A DNA stretch of 64,000 bases from SMWN01 sp965221455 (GTDB lineage: Bacteria > Pseudomonadota > Gammaproteobacteria > Eutrophobiales > Eutrophobiaceae): assembly GCA_965221455.1 (NCBI GenBank), contig OZ244890.1:1674001-1738000 (forward strand), in the 5' to 3' direction. Position 1 is the stretch's first letter, and each line of letters begins with the position of its first letter. The translations under genes and the position numbers were made by a program. Under the pieces are notes generated by a model, which worked only from the letters and a program-made list of their open reading frames with translations, made no database searches and was not told the origin of the DNA. Below are positions 26,115 through 35,294 of this stretch, one piece after another.

Positions 26115-26963
26115 TTAAGCAACTTTTTGTTGTCTGTTTTCTTGCTCCCAGCGTTCCCTGAATAGCTGTGGTGTTAAACCTTTCAGCGACCCATGGGGAC
26201 GGTAGGTATTATACGCTTCCACCCATTGATGAATTATCATGGTAGCTTCACGGAGCGACCGGAATTGCCATTTGTTCAGGCAATCATCCCTGAAGATACC
26301 GTTGTAACTTTCGTTATAGCCGTTCTGCCAGGGACTACCGGGTTCAATGAAATGCGCCCGCACACCTGATTCAGATAAGAGTCCCCGCACTACCCTGGCC
26401 AGAAATTCGCTGCCGTTGTCGCTGCGTATAAACTCCGGCTGACCATGCAAGGCAAATAACCGCCGTAATTCCTGTTTCACATCACCCGAGGTAAACGAAC
26501 AACGTGGAGCAACGGCATACGATTCCCGGGTAAATTCATCCACCACGGTCAGGATTTTCACCCGCCTACCACATTCAGTCGCATCCATGACAAAATCATA
26601 AGCCCACACATGACTGGGATACTTTGCCTGTAGTAACGGCGCATCTGTTCCCAAATACCGCTTTTTACGCTGCTTCCTGCGTACCTGCAGCCCTTCACGT
26701 TGACGGATTAACCGCACCCGCTCCCGACCAATCTGCGCCCCATCCAACTTCATCCGCTCATGAACCTTCCGATACCCCCAGCGAGCCTGATGCTCCGAGA
26801 GTTCAATGACTCGCTGCTCCTTGTCACACAGCGACCTTGACCGTTTCAGACTCCGCTTCGTGTTCCGGTTCAGTCTCAACACCTTACATACCCGACGTTC
26901 ACTCACCCGGTAAGCTTCCCACAGATATTCAGTCGCATGAGCCTTGTCAGATGGGGCTACCAT
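26115..26963 (-). CDS. IS3-family transposase OrfB (DDE integrase domain)
   Basis: 282 aa. HTH_21-like segment near the N-terminus (W-G-Y-R-K-V-H-E-R-M-K), rve domain with the DDE triad: D in F-V-M-D-A-T, D in I-R-S-D-N-G-S-E-F and E in N-G-Y-N-E-S-Y-N-G. It overlaps orfA by 7 bp; the product is normally made as an OrfAB fusion by -1 frameshifting at the A7 run (26963-26972 region). Appears complete. Confidence 0.92.
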   Translation of the reverse strand: MVAPSDKAHATEYLWEAYRVSERRVCKVLRLNRNTKRSLKRSRSLCDKEQRVIELSEHQARWGYRKVHERMKLDGAQIGRERVRLIRQREGLQVRRKQRKKRYLGTDAPLLQAKYPSHVWAYDFVMDATECGRRVKILTVVDEFTRESYAVAPRCSFTSGDVKQELRRLFALHGQPEFIRSDNGSEFLARVVRGLLSESGVRAHFIEPGSPWQNGYNESYNGIFRDDCLNKWQFRSLREATMIIHQWVEAYNTYRPHGSLKGLTPQLFRERWEQENRQQKVA

Positions 26964-27220
26964 TTTTTTGCATTCACATCCTGCAACATCCGGATATCAA
27001 GAGCCTGTTCTGCCACCATCTTCTTCAACTCGCTGTTTTCCTTCTCCAAGCCCTTCAGACGTCTGGCTTGTGAGATATCCATCCCCCCATACTTGTTACG
27101 CCAGCGATAAAAACTCTGCTCCGTAATATTGTGTTTGCGGCACACATCACGAGTATTCCTTGACTGCTCCGCTTCATGCAGAATCCGAATAATCTGTTCT
27201 TCAGTAAATCGTTTCTTCAT
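26957..27220 (-). CDS. IS3-family transposase OrfA (HTH protein)
   Basis: 87 aa, the IS407/IS51-like type: M-K-K-R-F-T-E-E-Q-I-I, a helix-turn-helix (C-R-K-H-N-I-T-E-Q-S-F-Y-R-W) and a leucine-zipper-like tail (L-E-K-E-N-S-E-L-K-K-M-V-A-E-Q). Provides inverted-repeat binding for the transposase. The ribosome-binding site lies in the GGAGTAACC stretch upstream. Confidence 0.92.
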   Translation of the reverse strand: MKKRFTEEQIIRILHEAEQSRNTRDVCRKHNITEQSFYRWRNKYGGMDISQARRLKGLEKENSELKKMVAEQALDIRMLQDVNAKKW

Positions 27221-27252
27221 TGGTTACTCCTTCGTGTTGGAGAAACCCTAAC

Positions 27253-27666
27253 ATAATCTCTGGTGCAATTATCGCAGGGCGATCCATGATATTTGATATA
27301 TTGCATAATGTCGTGTTCAGCTTGTGCGTAAGATGAATAGAAGGTCTTCGGCATCCATGCCGATTTAAAACTTCTAAAACAGCGTTTCATTGGGGCATTG
27401 TCCCAACAGTTACCTCGATGGCTCATACTCTGCTTGATATGATATCGCCAAAGCAGTTGCTGAAAAGCACGGCTGGTGTAATGAGTTCCCTGGTCAGAGT
27501 GATACATCAATCCCCTGGGTTTAGCTCTGGATTCATAGGCAATACGCAGGGCATACAAATCCATGACCAGGGCTAAATACAGCCACCGTGTCCCGACCCG
27601 GACATACGTCACGTATACCCAACCTGGTTGGGACGTTGCACCGTCATTGCGAGCAAAGCGAAGCAA
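27253..27666 (-). pseudogene. Transposase C-terminal fragment in element A
   Basis: The minus strand encodes V-R-V-G-T-R-W-L-Y-L-A-L-V-M-D-L, M-Y-H-S-D-Q-G-T-H-Y-T-S-R, and C-W-D-N-A-P-M-K-R-C-F-R-S-F-K, a group of IS3 rve-domain motifs with an internal deletion between the first Asp and the second. The N-terminal part is missing, and the 3' end after I-K-Y-H is replaced by unrelated sequence before the younger IS. Not functional. Confidence 0.85.
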
Positions 27667-30600
27667 TCCAGATTAAACAATATCTTCATATAAATTGTTC
27701 CATTCCGGATTGTGTTTTTCAATCAGGGCAGGTTTCTTTTTGCGGGAGTCAGCTTTAATTTATTTTTCTCTGGCAATGGCATTTTGCATATCTTCAAATA
27801 TTTCAAGGTATCCTGACTTATCTTTAAAGTTTACTGGATTGCTTCGCTTTGCTCGCAATGACGGCAGGGGTTGATGCTTTCAGGCGGTCACATGGAATGC
27901 TGGAAGCTGGTTGCGGTAATGTCTGTATTGTTTGTGGTGATGTTGTAAGTCGTCATTTTTTTCCCGTCATTGCAAGTTCTGTCTCCCCGTTATTGCGAGC
28001 TTCCCCTCGTCATTGCGAGCAAAGCGAAGCAATCCAGATTAAACAATATCTTCATATAAATTGTTCCATTCCGGATTGTGTTTTTCAATCAGGGCAGGTT
28101 TCTTTTTGCGGGAGTCAGCTTTAATTTATTTTTCTCTGGCAATGGCATTTTGCATATCTTCAAATATTTCAAGGTATCCTGACTTATCTTTAAAGTTTAC
28201 TGGATTGCTTCGCTTTGCTCGCAATGACGGCAGGGGTTGATGCTTTCAGGCGGTCACATGGAATGCTGGAAGCTGGTTGCGGTAATGTCTGTATTGTTTG
28301 TGGTGATGTTGTAAGTCGTCATTTTTTTCCCGTCATTGCAAGTTCTGTCTCCCCGTTATTGCGAGCTTCCCCTCGTCATTGCGAGTTTCCCCCCGTCATT
28401 GCGAGCAAAGCGAAGCAATCCAGATTAAACAATATCTTCATATAAATCGTTCCATTTCGGGTTATGTTTTTCAATCAGGGCAAGTTTCTTTTTGCGGGAG
28501 TCAGCTTTAATTTATTTTTCTCTGGCAATGGCATTTTGCATATCTTCAAATATTTCAAGGTATCCTGACTTATCTTTAAAGTTCACTGGATTGCTTCGCT
28601 TTGCTCGCAATGACAGCAGGGGGTAATGCTTTCAAGCGGTCTCATGGAATGCTGGAAGCTGGTTGCGGTAATGTCTGTATTGTTTGTGGTGATGTTGTAA
28701 GTCGTCATTTTTTTCCCGTCATTGCAAGTTCTGTCTCCCCGTTATTGCGAGCTTCCCCTCGTCATTGCGAGTTTCCCCCCGTCATTGCGAGCGAAGCGAA
28801 GCAATCCAGATTAAACAATATCTTCATATAAATCGTTCCATTTCGGGTTATGTTTTTCAATCAGGGCAGGTTTCTTTTTGCGGGAGTCAGCTTTAATTTA
28901 TTTTTCTCTGGCAATGGCATTTTGCAGATCTTCAAATATTTCAAGGTATCCTGACTTATCTTTAAAGTTTACTGGATTGCTTCGCTTTGCTCGCAATGAC
29001 GAAGGTATCCTGACTTATCTTTAAAGTTTACTGGATTGCTTCGCTTTGCTCGCAATGACGGCAGGGGTTGATGCTTTCAGGCGGTCACATGGAATGCTGG
29101 AAGCTGGTTGCGGTAATGTCTGTATTGTTTGTGGTGATGTTGTAAGTCGTCATTTTTTTCCCGTCATTGCAAGTTCTGTCTCCCCGTTATTGCGAGCTTC
29201 CCCTCGTCATTGCGAGTTTCCCCCCGTCATTGCGAGCGAAGCGAAGCAATCCAGATTAAACAATATCTTCATATAAATCGTTCCATTTCGGGTTATGTTT
29301 TTCAATCAGGGCAGGTTTCTTTTTGCGGGAGTCAGCTTTAATTTATTTTTCTCTGGCAATGGCATTTTGCAGATCTTCAAATATTTCAAGGTATCCTGAC
29401 TTATCTTTAAAGTTTACTGGATTGCTTCGCTTTGCTCGCAATGACGAAGGTATCCTGACTTATCTTTAAAGTTTACTGGATTGCTTCGCTTTGCTCGCAA
29501 TGACGGCAGGGGTTGATGCTTTCAGGCGGTCACATGGAATGCTGGAAGCTGGTTGCGGTAATGTCTGTATTGTTTGTGGTGATGTTGTAAGTCGTCATTT
29601 TTTTCCCGTCATTGCAAGTTCTGTCTCCCCGTTATTGCGAGCTTCCCCTCGTCATTGCGAGTTTCCCCCCGTCATTGCGAGCAAAGCGAAGCAATCCAGA
29701 TTAAACAATATCTTCATATAAATCGTTCCATTTCGGGTTATGTTTTTCAATCAGGGCAAGTTTCTTTTTGCGGGAGTCAGCTTTAATTTATTTTTCTCTG
29801 GCAATGGCATTTTGCATATCTTCAAATACTTCAAGGTATCCTGACTTATCTTTAAAGTTTACTGGATTGCTTCGCTTTGCTCGCAATGACAGCAGGGGGT
29901 AATGCTTTCAAGCGGTCTCATGGAATGCTGGAAGCTGGTTGCGGTAATGTCTGTATTGTTTGTGGTGATGTTGTAAGTCGTCATTTTTTTCCCGTCATTG
30001 CAAGTTCTGTCTCCCCGTTATTGCGAGCTTCCCCTCGTCATTGCGAGTTTCCCCCCGTCATTGCGAGCAAAGCGAAGCAATCCAGATTAAACAATATCTT
30101 CATATAAATTGTTCCATTCCGGATTGTGTTTTTCAATCAGGGCAGGTTTCTTTTTGCGGGAGTCAGCTTTAATTTATTTTTCTCTGGCAATGGCATATTT
30201 GCATATCTTCAAATATTTCAAGGTATCCTGACTTATCTTTAAAGTTTACTGGATTGCTTCGCTTTGCTCGCAATGACGAAGGTATCCTGGCTTATCTTTA
30301 AAGTTCACTGGATTGCTTCGCTTTGCTCGCAATGACAGCAGGGGGTAATGCTTTCAAGCGGTCTCATGGAATGCTGGAAGCTGGTTGCGGTAATGTCTGT
30401 ATTGTTTGTGGTGATGTTGTAAGTCGTCATTTTTTTCCCGTCATTGCAAGTTCTGTCTCCCCGTCATTGCGAGTTTCCCCCCGTCATTGCGAGCAAAGCG
30501 AAGCAATCCAGATTAAACAATATCTTCATATAAATTGTTCCATTCCGGATTGTGTTTTTCAATCAGGGCAGGTTTCTTTTTGCGGGAGTCAGCTTTAATT

Positions 30601-30960
30601 TATTTTTCTCTGGCAATGGCATATTTGCATATCTTCAAATATTTCAAGGTATCCTGACTTATCTTTAAAGTTTACTGGATTGCTTCGCTTTGCTCGCAAT
30701 GACGAAGGTATCCTGGCTTATCTTTAAAGTTCACTGGATTGCTTCGCTTTGCTCGCAATGACGAAGGTATCCTGGCTTATCTTTAAAGTTTACTGGATTG
30801 CTTCGCTTTGCTCGCAATGACGGCAGGGGTTGATGCTTTCAGGCGGTCACATGGAATGCTGGAAGCTGGTTGCGGTAATGTCTGTATTGTTTGTGGTGAT
30901 GTTGTAAGTCGTCATTCCCTCCCCCCTGCAACCCCCTCCCCCTTGGCAGGGGGAGAGCTT
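27650..30960. repeat. Eight-unit tandem array of GIY-YIG remnants and REP-like palindromes
   Basis: The landmark CAGATTAAACAATATCTTC occurs 8 times and ATGGAATGCTGGAAGCTGG 8 times, with spacings of about 364-483 bp. Each unit has a ~110-bp segment, one to three TCATTGCGAG(C) palindromic repeats, and on the minus strand the last ~50 codons of a GIY-YIG nuclease gene (Y-L-E-I-F-E-D-M-Q-N-A-I-A-R-E-K ... N-D-L-Y-E-D-I). The array units read TAA after A-R-E-K, so no intact nuclease remains. Short plus-strand ORFs in each unit are by-products. Confidence 0.85.
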
Positions 30961-31268
30961 TAGCGAAGCAATTCAGACGAGTTGCAATCAGCACCTGGAT
31001 TCCTGCTTCCGCAGGAATGACGAGGTGACTGTTGCGATAAGCCCTGCTGGCTACTGACAATCATCGCCGTCACTTTGACGATAGTGCGTGCTTAATTGCT
31101 CAACTGGACAGGCTTCTTTGATGCTGTAGTCCTGGTCTACTACCAGACAAGGCAGCATCTTGTTTAAACTCAGGTGTAAAGTGTTTTCGTTCTTTTGTCA
31201 TGAGCCGTACCTCCATGAGTATGTGATTTCATCACCTATCACCTGGTACGGATTTATTAGACCACTAC

Positions 31269-31465
31269 AAGTGAGTTAGCCGACAAAGTTGAGTGACAGT
31301 AAAAGCATTTCCCGCCCTAAAAGCTCTCCCCCTGCCAAGGGGGAGTACCCCGCAGGGGGAGGGGGTTGTTAGTGCCTGTGCCTCAGCTTTCCCGAGTTTA
31401 GCCATGCACAAGTGGCAAGAAAAGCCTGTGCAGTGACCTGCCTGTCTATGCTGTCCATGCAGTCA
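31269..31465. repeat. Boundary repeat 3' of surface gene 1
   Basis: Contains GAGTTAGCC, GTTGAGTGACAGTAAAAGC, the C/G palindrome CTCCCCCTGCCAAGGGGGAG, then TTTCCCGAGTTTAGCCATGC and AAAAGCCTGTGCAGTGA. Related sequence occurs 3' of surface genes 2 and 3, beside htpX, and at the tail remnant near 4.0 kb. Confidence 0.65.
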
Positions 31466-34400
31466 CTACCGCAAGAGTGCCTCGATATTCGTCCTGACCG
31501 CATTGAACGATGGATTGCCCGGAATGGTATCAAGCAGGCCTACCGTGTCACGAATACCAAACAGGTAGCGGCCCAGCAAGAGTCCGTCACTCTGGTTGGG
31601 ATCTCCGCCGCTGCCATCCACGTCAAGACGACCGCTGGCGAAAGCTCCCGCAATATTCGCCGTGACCGCATTGAACGAGGGACTCCCCGGAATCGTATCA
31701 AGCAAGCCCGCCGCATCACGAATACCAAACAGGTAGCGGCCCAGCAAGAGTCCGTCACTCTGGTTAGGATCACCACCGCTGCCATCCACATCAAGACTCA
31801 CCGCCGCCATCTCCGTCACCGTCACGGTCACGGTGGCCGCCGTGACGGTACGATAGGTGGTGTCGGTACTGGTCACCGTATGCGTGAGTTGCACGGTCTC
31901 GTCGTCTGTATCAGCGTCTTCCACTCCCCTTACGGTGATGGTTTTGGCGGTATTCCAGTCGGTGGTGCCAAACATCAGTGAGGTGGGACTCACCGTCGCA
32001 GCAGCGGCATTGGAATGGGTCACGCTAATCGTCACCGCTTCCGTCGGTGGGGTATTCAGGCGCAGCGTATACATGCCAGTCCCGCCACGCTCATGGACTG
32101 TCAGCGTCGTGGTACTCACGGATACGCCCGGCGTGTCGTTATCATTCAAGGTCACAGCGACGGAGTCTATCGTCACGCCACCGGCATAGTCGGCATCTGT
32201 GCTTGTCGCTGTATGCGTGAGTTGCACGGTCTCGTGGTCCGCATCTGTGTCTTCAACACCACTCACGGTCACTGTCTGGACACTGTTCCAGTTGTCTGTG
32301 CTAAACGTCAGTGAGGTGGCACTGAGGGTCACTGCAGTGGTATCGGGATTGCTCACCATAATCGTCACCGGCACGGTCGGTCGCCTGGTCAACGCCAGTG
32401 TATAGGTACCACTGCCAGCTTCGTCGACCGCCAGCGTGGTCGGACTCACGCGCACACCCGCGACCACTACCGGGTCGGACGTCAGGCTATCGCCTCCCGC
32501 ATTCGGATAACTCGCCATCACGCGCAACCACGTGCCTATCTGTGATTGGTCTGATGCAATCGTGTACGTGGCGGTATTATTGGTCCCCGGTGCGGCGGTA
32601 AACGGACCCGCCGAGGCGGTCGCTGTCTGCCATTGCCAGGTAATGGTGCCGACATCGGTATTCGGTGAGGCGTCCGCGTCGGTGACCGCGCCCGCCGTCA
32701 GCGTGCCGCCTGCTCTGGCATTGCCGGTGATGGGACCGAGCACACCGCGACGGTCAACCTGTACGCTATTGGAGAACCGGGTGTCGTTGAAATCCCCGCC
32801 CTGGGTCACCTGCACCCGCAGCCAGTGAGCATGGTCCGCCGCTTGCACCGTGTAGGTCGCTGCTGTGCCATTCGCGCTGATATCTGTTGCGTTGCTACAG
32901 TTTTGAGTGGTACAGCGTTGCCATTGATGAGCGCTGATATTGACGGTCAACGTGGGATGGCTCAGCGCACCGGCGGTCAAGATATCATCGACCCTGGCCG
33001 GGGTGTTGGGGGTACTGTCCTGGATGGCACCCAATGTCACGGATGCCGCAGCATAAAGATAGTTGTCGGTGGCACTCAGTTCACCGATGACTTGCCTGGT
33101 GATGGCTGCGGCACTCGCTCCGATATTGCACAGCGGCGAGTTGGCTTGTGCGGTTTGTTCGGTGTCGGTCGTGGTTCCCGAGCGCACTCTTAAATCACCG
33201 CTGGCGTTACATGAACTGTCCAATAAGCGCACCCTGTTGCTGCCGGATGGTCGGTAAAACACGATTCCCGGTCCCGGGATAGCGGTCCATGTAAGGTTCG
33301 GACGGGACAGGTTGGACTTCAGGACTATATTGGAAGTGCCTACTGTGAACAGTATTCCGCTATTCGGGGTCGCCTGCCCGGTTGTGATGACTGGAGGAGG
33401 GTTACCAAAATTGGAAGTGCCGCCAGTGGTATCAATGCCCGTTAATTGCAGCCGACCATCGCTGTTATTGCGGGTGAGTCCCACGCTTGTGATGTCATCA
33501 CTACCGTAGTTTGTCGCATTGGTATGCCCGGCCGGGCCGTTGAGGATATAGTTATTCCAAAAGGTCTCACTCGGACGGGTCTCGGTGCCCCCGTGGTTGG
33601 TGGTGCCGCTAGTGTAGGCATTGTCACACGTGTTGCCCGTCCCGGCATTACAGGTGCGTGTCTGGTTCTTGTCGGTGATATTGCCCGTACTCCATGCGCT
33701 CCAGACATCATAAAGATAGTTGTCGGTCGCACTCAGTGCACCGATGGCCTGTTTGGTGATAGCCGAGGCACTCGCCCCGATATTGCACAGCGACGAGCCG
33801 GACTGTACGGTTTGTTCGGTGTCGCTGGTTTGCCCCGAGCGCACCCTTAAATCACCGCTGGCGGTACATAAGCTGTCCACCAGGACCACCGCGTTGTTGG
33901 CGGACGGTCGGTAATACACCATGCCCGCCCCCGGGATAGCGGTCCATGAGAGGTTCGGACGGGACAGGCCGGACTTCAGGACTACGTTTGTGCTTCCGGT
34001 GACCGTGAAGAGGGTGCCAGTGCCTGGAGTATCCTGCCTGGTTGAGATGAAGTTTCCAGCCGCGGAATTGGTGCCGAAGGAGGTGGTAATATCAAATATT
34101 TGCAGCCGACCATCGCTGTTATTGCGGGAGAATCTCACGCTTACGAGGTCTCTAATACCGAAGTTTGTCGCATTGGTATACCCGGCCGGGCCGTTGAGGA
34201 GATAGTTGCGCCAGAAAGTCTCACTCGGACGGGTCTCGGTGCCGCCGTGGTTGGTGGTGCCGCCCCCGTAGGCATTGGTACAGGTGTTGCCCGTCCCGGC
34301 ATTACAGGTGCGCGTCTGGTTCTTGTCGGTGATGTTCTCCGCACTCCATGCGCCCCAGCCAGATGATTGCGCCCATGCCGCCGGGCTAGACAATGCCGCC

Positions 34401-34945
34401 AGCAGGGCAACGGCGCCCATGACTGTTGTCATCCCGCGCCAAGCCCCTTGCCAGCTTCCTGGCAACGTGCTTGACCCGACTCCTTGCCCGCCGCCAGGTT
34501 CGGCGGTCAACCGCCGTTTCCCCATGATGCCCGCGAAACTGTACGCGACTGCATCGTGTTGGCGTGTGTGCCTGGACTTTAAGCAACCACCCGACCCCTT
34601 CGGGGAGGGAGTATGGGTCATGTCGTGTTGTGTACTCAACCTATCCGCAGTAACGTGCGCGACACATTCAGCCATGGAACGGTTGACCCTGTGCGTGGTG
34701 GCGGCGCGGTCTGCGCCAGTGTTGCGGTCTAGCGAGGGTGCTGTGGTGGTGTGGTGCTGTGGTGTTTTGGTGCTGTGGTGTTTTGGTGCTGTGGTGTTTT
34801 GGTGCTGTGGTGTTTTGGTGCTGTGGTGCTGTGGTGCTGTGGTGCTGTGGTGCTGTGGTGCTGTGGTGCTGTGGTGCTGTGGTGCTGCCGCTTGCTGAGC
34901 AAGCGGCAGCACGGTGGTGGTGTGTTTACGTGATTTTGTTAGCAT
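31466..34945 (-). CDS. Surface protein 1: TSP1-like/Ig/Calx-beta/dockerin-like, repeat-coded N-terminus (ON)
   Basis: 1159 codons from ATG 34945, chosen for GGAGA at 8 nt; an ATG at 34963 has no Shine-Dalgarno. Order: palindrome-coded V-L-P-L-A-Q-Q-A-A-A; repeat-coded P-Q-H-H-S-T-T-A (~22-69); leader; Sec-like signal (about 172-193, ending A-W-A-Q); two WGxWS-N-I-T-D-K-N-Q-T-R-T-C modules with hypervariable centres; two Ig-like modules; two Calx-beta-like repeats; and two dockerin-like Ca-binding repeats (L-D-V-D-G-S-G-G-D-P-N-Q-S-D) at the end. With 18 octamers the frame is continuous. Probable secreted or surface adhesin. The signal lies unusually far inside, so M-G-K-R-R (34525) is a possible second start. 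Confidence 0.8.
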   Translation of the reverse strand: MLTKSRKHTTTVLPLAQQAAAPQHHSTTAPQHHSTTAPQHHSTKTPQHQNTTAPKHHSTKTPQHHTTTAPSLDRNTGADRAATTHRVNRSMAECVAHVTADRLSTQHDMTHTPSPKGSGGCLKSRHTRQHDAVAYSFAGIMGKRRLTAEPGGGQGVGSSTLPGSWQGAWRGMTTVMGAVALLAALSSPAAWAQSSGWGAWSAENITDKNQTRTCNAGTGNTCTNAYGGGTTNHGGTETRPSETFWRNYLLNGPAGYTNATNFGIRDLVSVRFSRNNSDGRLQIFDITTSFGTNSAAGNFISTRQDTPGTGTLFTVTGSTNVVLKSGLSRPNLSWTAIPGAGMVYYRPSANNAVVLVDSLCTASGDLRVRSGQTSDTEQTVQSGSSLCNIGASASAITKQAIGALSATDNYLYDVWSAWSTGNITDKNQTRTCNAGTGNTCDNAYTSGTTNHGGTETRPSETFWNNYILNGPAGHTNATNYGSDDITSVGLTRNNSDGRLQLTGIDTTGGTSNFGNPPPVITTGQATPNSGILFTVGTSNIVLKSNLSRPNLTWTAIPGPGIVFYRPSGSNRVRLLDSSCNASGDLRVRSGTTTDTEQTAQANSPLCNIGASAAAITRQVIGELSATDNYLYAAASVTLGAIQDSTPNTPARVDDILTAGALSHPTLTVNISAHQWQRCTTQNCSNATDISANGTAATYTVQAADHAHWLRVQVTQGGDFNDTRFSNSVQVDRRGVLGPITGNARAGGTLTAGAVTDADASPNTDVGTITWQWQTATASAGPFTAAPGTNNTATYTIASDQSQIGTWLRVMASYPNAGGDSLTSDPVVVAGVRVSPTTLAVDEAGSGTYTLALTRRPTVPVTIMVSNPDTTAVTLSATSLTFSTDNWNSVQTVTVSGVEDTDADHETVQLTHTATSTDADYAGGVTIDSVAVTLNDNDTPGVSVSTTTLTVHERGGTGMYTLRLNTPPTEAVTISVTHSNAAAATVSPTSLMFGTTDWNTAKTITVRGVEDADTDDETVQLTHTVTSTDTTYRTVTAATVTVTVTEMAAVSLDVDGSGGDPNQSDGLLLGRYLFGIRDAAGLLDTIPGSPSFNAVTANIAGAFASGRLDVDGSGGDPNQSDGLLLGRYLFGIRDTVGLLDTIPGNPSFNAVRTNIEALLR
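34738..34881 (-). repeat. Octanucleotide tandem repeat, 18 units (gene 1)
   Basis: 8-bp unit GTGCTGTG (plus strand), 18 copies, several being the variant GTGTTTTG and one GTGGTGTG. It lies inside the coding start of surface gene 1. 18 units keep the downstream frame (270 nt from ATG 34945 to the internal M-A-E-C-V codon, a multiple of 3). Confidence 0.95.
34882..34912. repeat. Perfect palindrome next to the gene 1 octamers
   Basis: Arms GTGCTGCCGCTTGCT and AGCAAGCGGCAGCAC separated by a single base: a 15-bp perfect inverted repeat. It is present unchanged in all three paralogues, 33 nt after the ATG (it ends 64 nt in) and adjoining the repeat tract. Confidence 0.95.
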
Positions 34946-35294
34946 TTGATGTTCTCCATACATGTCCAGTCAGTATAATTAATTTTCGCCATATCCGCAT
35001 GTATTATCTGGTTGAACACATTTACAACGCTTTAAGTGGTTCGAAGGTCGGGGGCAGGTCACCTGTGCTTAGGTTTCCTGAGTTTAGTAGTGCACATGGG
35101 TGGAAAGAAAAGCCGCTTAATAAAATGACTGAACATCGTCATTCCCGCGAAAGCCTGTCCTCGCAGAATGAGTGTGCCCCGCATGACATAGTGAGATATT
35201 AATGTTCTATTAGACAATCATATAAATTTAGTTTATTTAATGAATTTATGTACTATAATTAATTCAACTGAATAATTAGAGAGTTGTAAATTAA
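34946..35294. repeat. Shared upstream region of surface gene 1
   Basis: Contains a possible -10 (TATACT on the minus strand, near 34975) for gene 1; the region to about 35155 is nearly identical to that upstream of gene 2 (53412-53620), including CCTGAGTTTAGTAGTGCAC, AAAAGCCGCTTAATAAAATG and the REP-like TCGTCATTCCCGCGAAA, which recur at 43.9 kb. No gene is seen. Confidence 0.6.

Larger units (their letters stand above)
26100..27252 (-). mobile_element. IS3-family insertion sequence (intact-looking)
   Basis: About 1.15 kb, bounded by perfect 12-bp inverted repeats GTTAGGGTTTCT (26100-26111) and AGAAACCCTAAC (27241-27252). Contains overlapping orfA and orfB with an A7 slippery stretch at the junction. 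It sits inside the end of an older IS3 derivative. No target-site duplication is evident, as expected if rearranged afterwards. Confidence 0.88.
27253..31268 (-). mobile_element. Decayed IS3 derivative carrying a GIY-YIG remnant array, copy A
   Basis: The right end (31268) has GTAGTGGTC on the minus strand followed by the start of an IS150-like orfA (M-T-K-E-R-K-H-F-T-P-E-F-K, ATG at 31201) that is soon frameshifted. The left part encodes the C-terminal half of a DDE transposase (about 27258-27660). Between them lie eight tandem units of GIY-YIG remnants instead of the transposase centre. The left terminus was lost to the intact IS at 26100-27252. A shorter relative in opposite orientation is at 53843-55375. 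Confidence 0.7.

Noticed and set aside
27849..30598. Repeated 76-91-codon plus-strand frames (M-L-A-M-T-A-G...) in the array
   Set aside because: They read the palindromic repeat TTTGCTCGCAATGAC and the reverse of GIY-YIG remnants; no ribosome-binding sites and not protein-like.
27650..30960. CRISPR array
   Set aside because: Units are 360-480 bp and contain gene remnants; there are no 24-48-bp repeats with unique spacers and no cas genes.
33310..34170. Diversity-generating retroelement as the source of the hypervariable segments
   Set aside because: Segments differ in length and not only at adenines, and no reverse transcriptase or template repeat was seen in the window.
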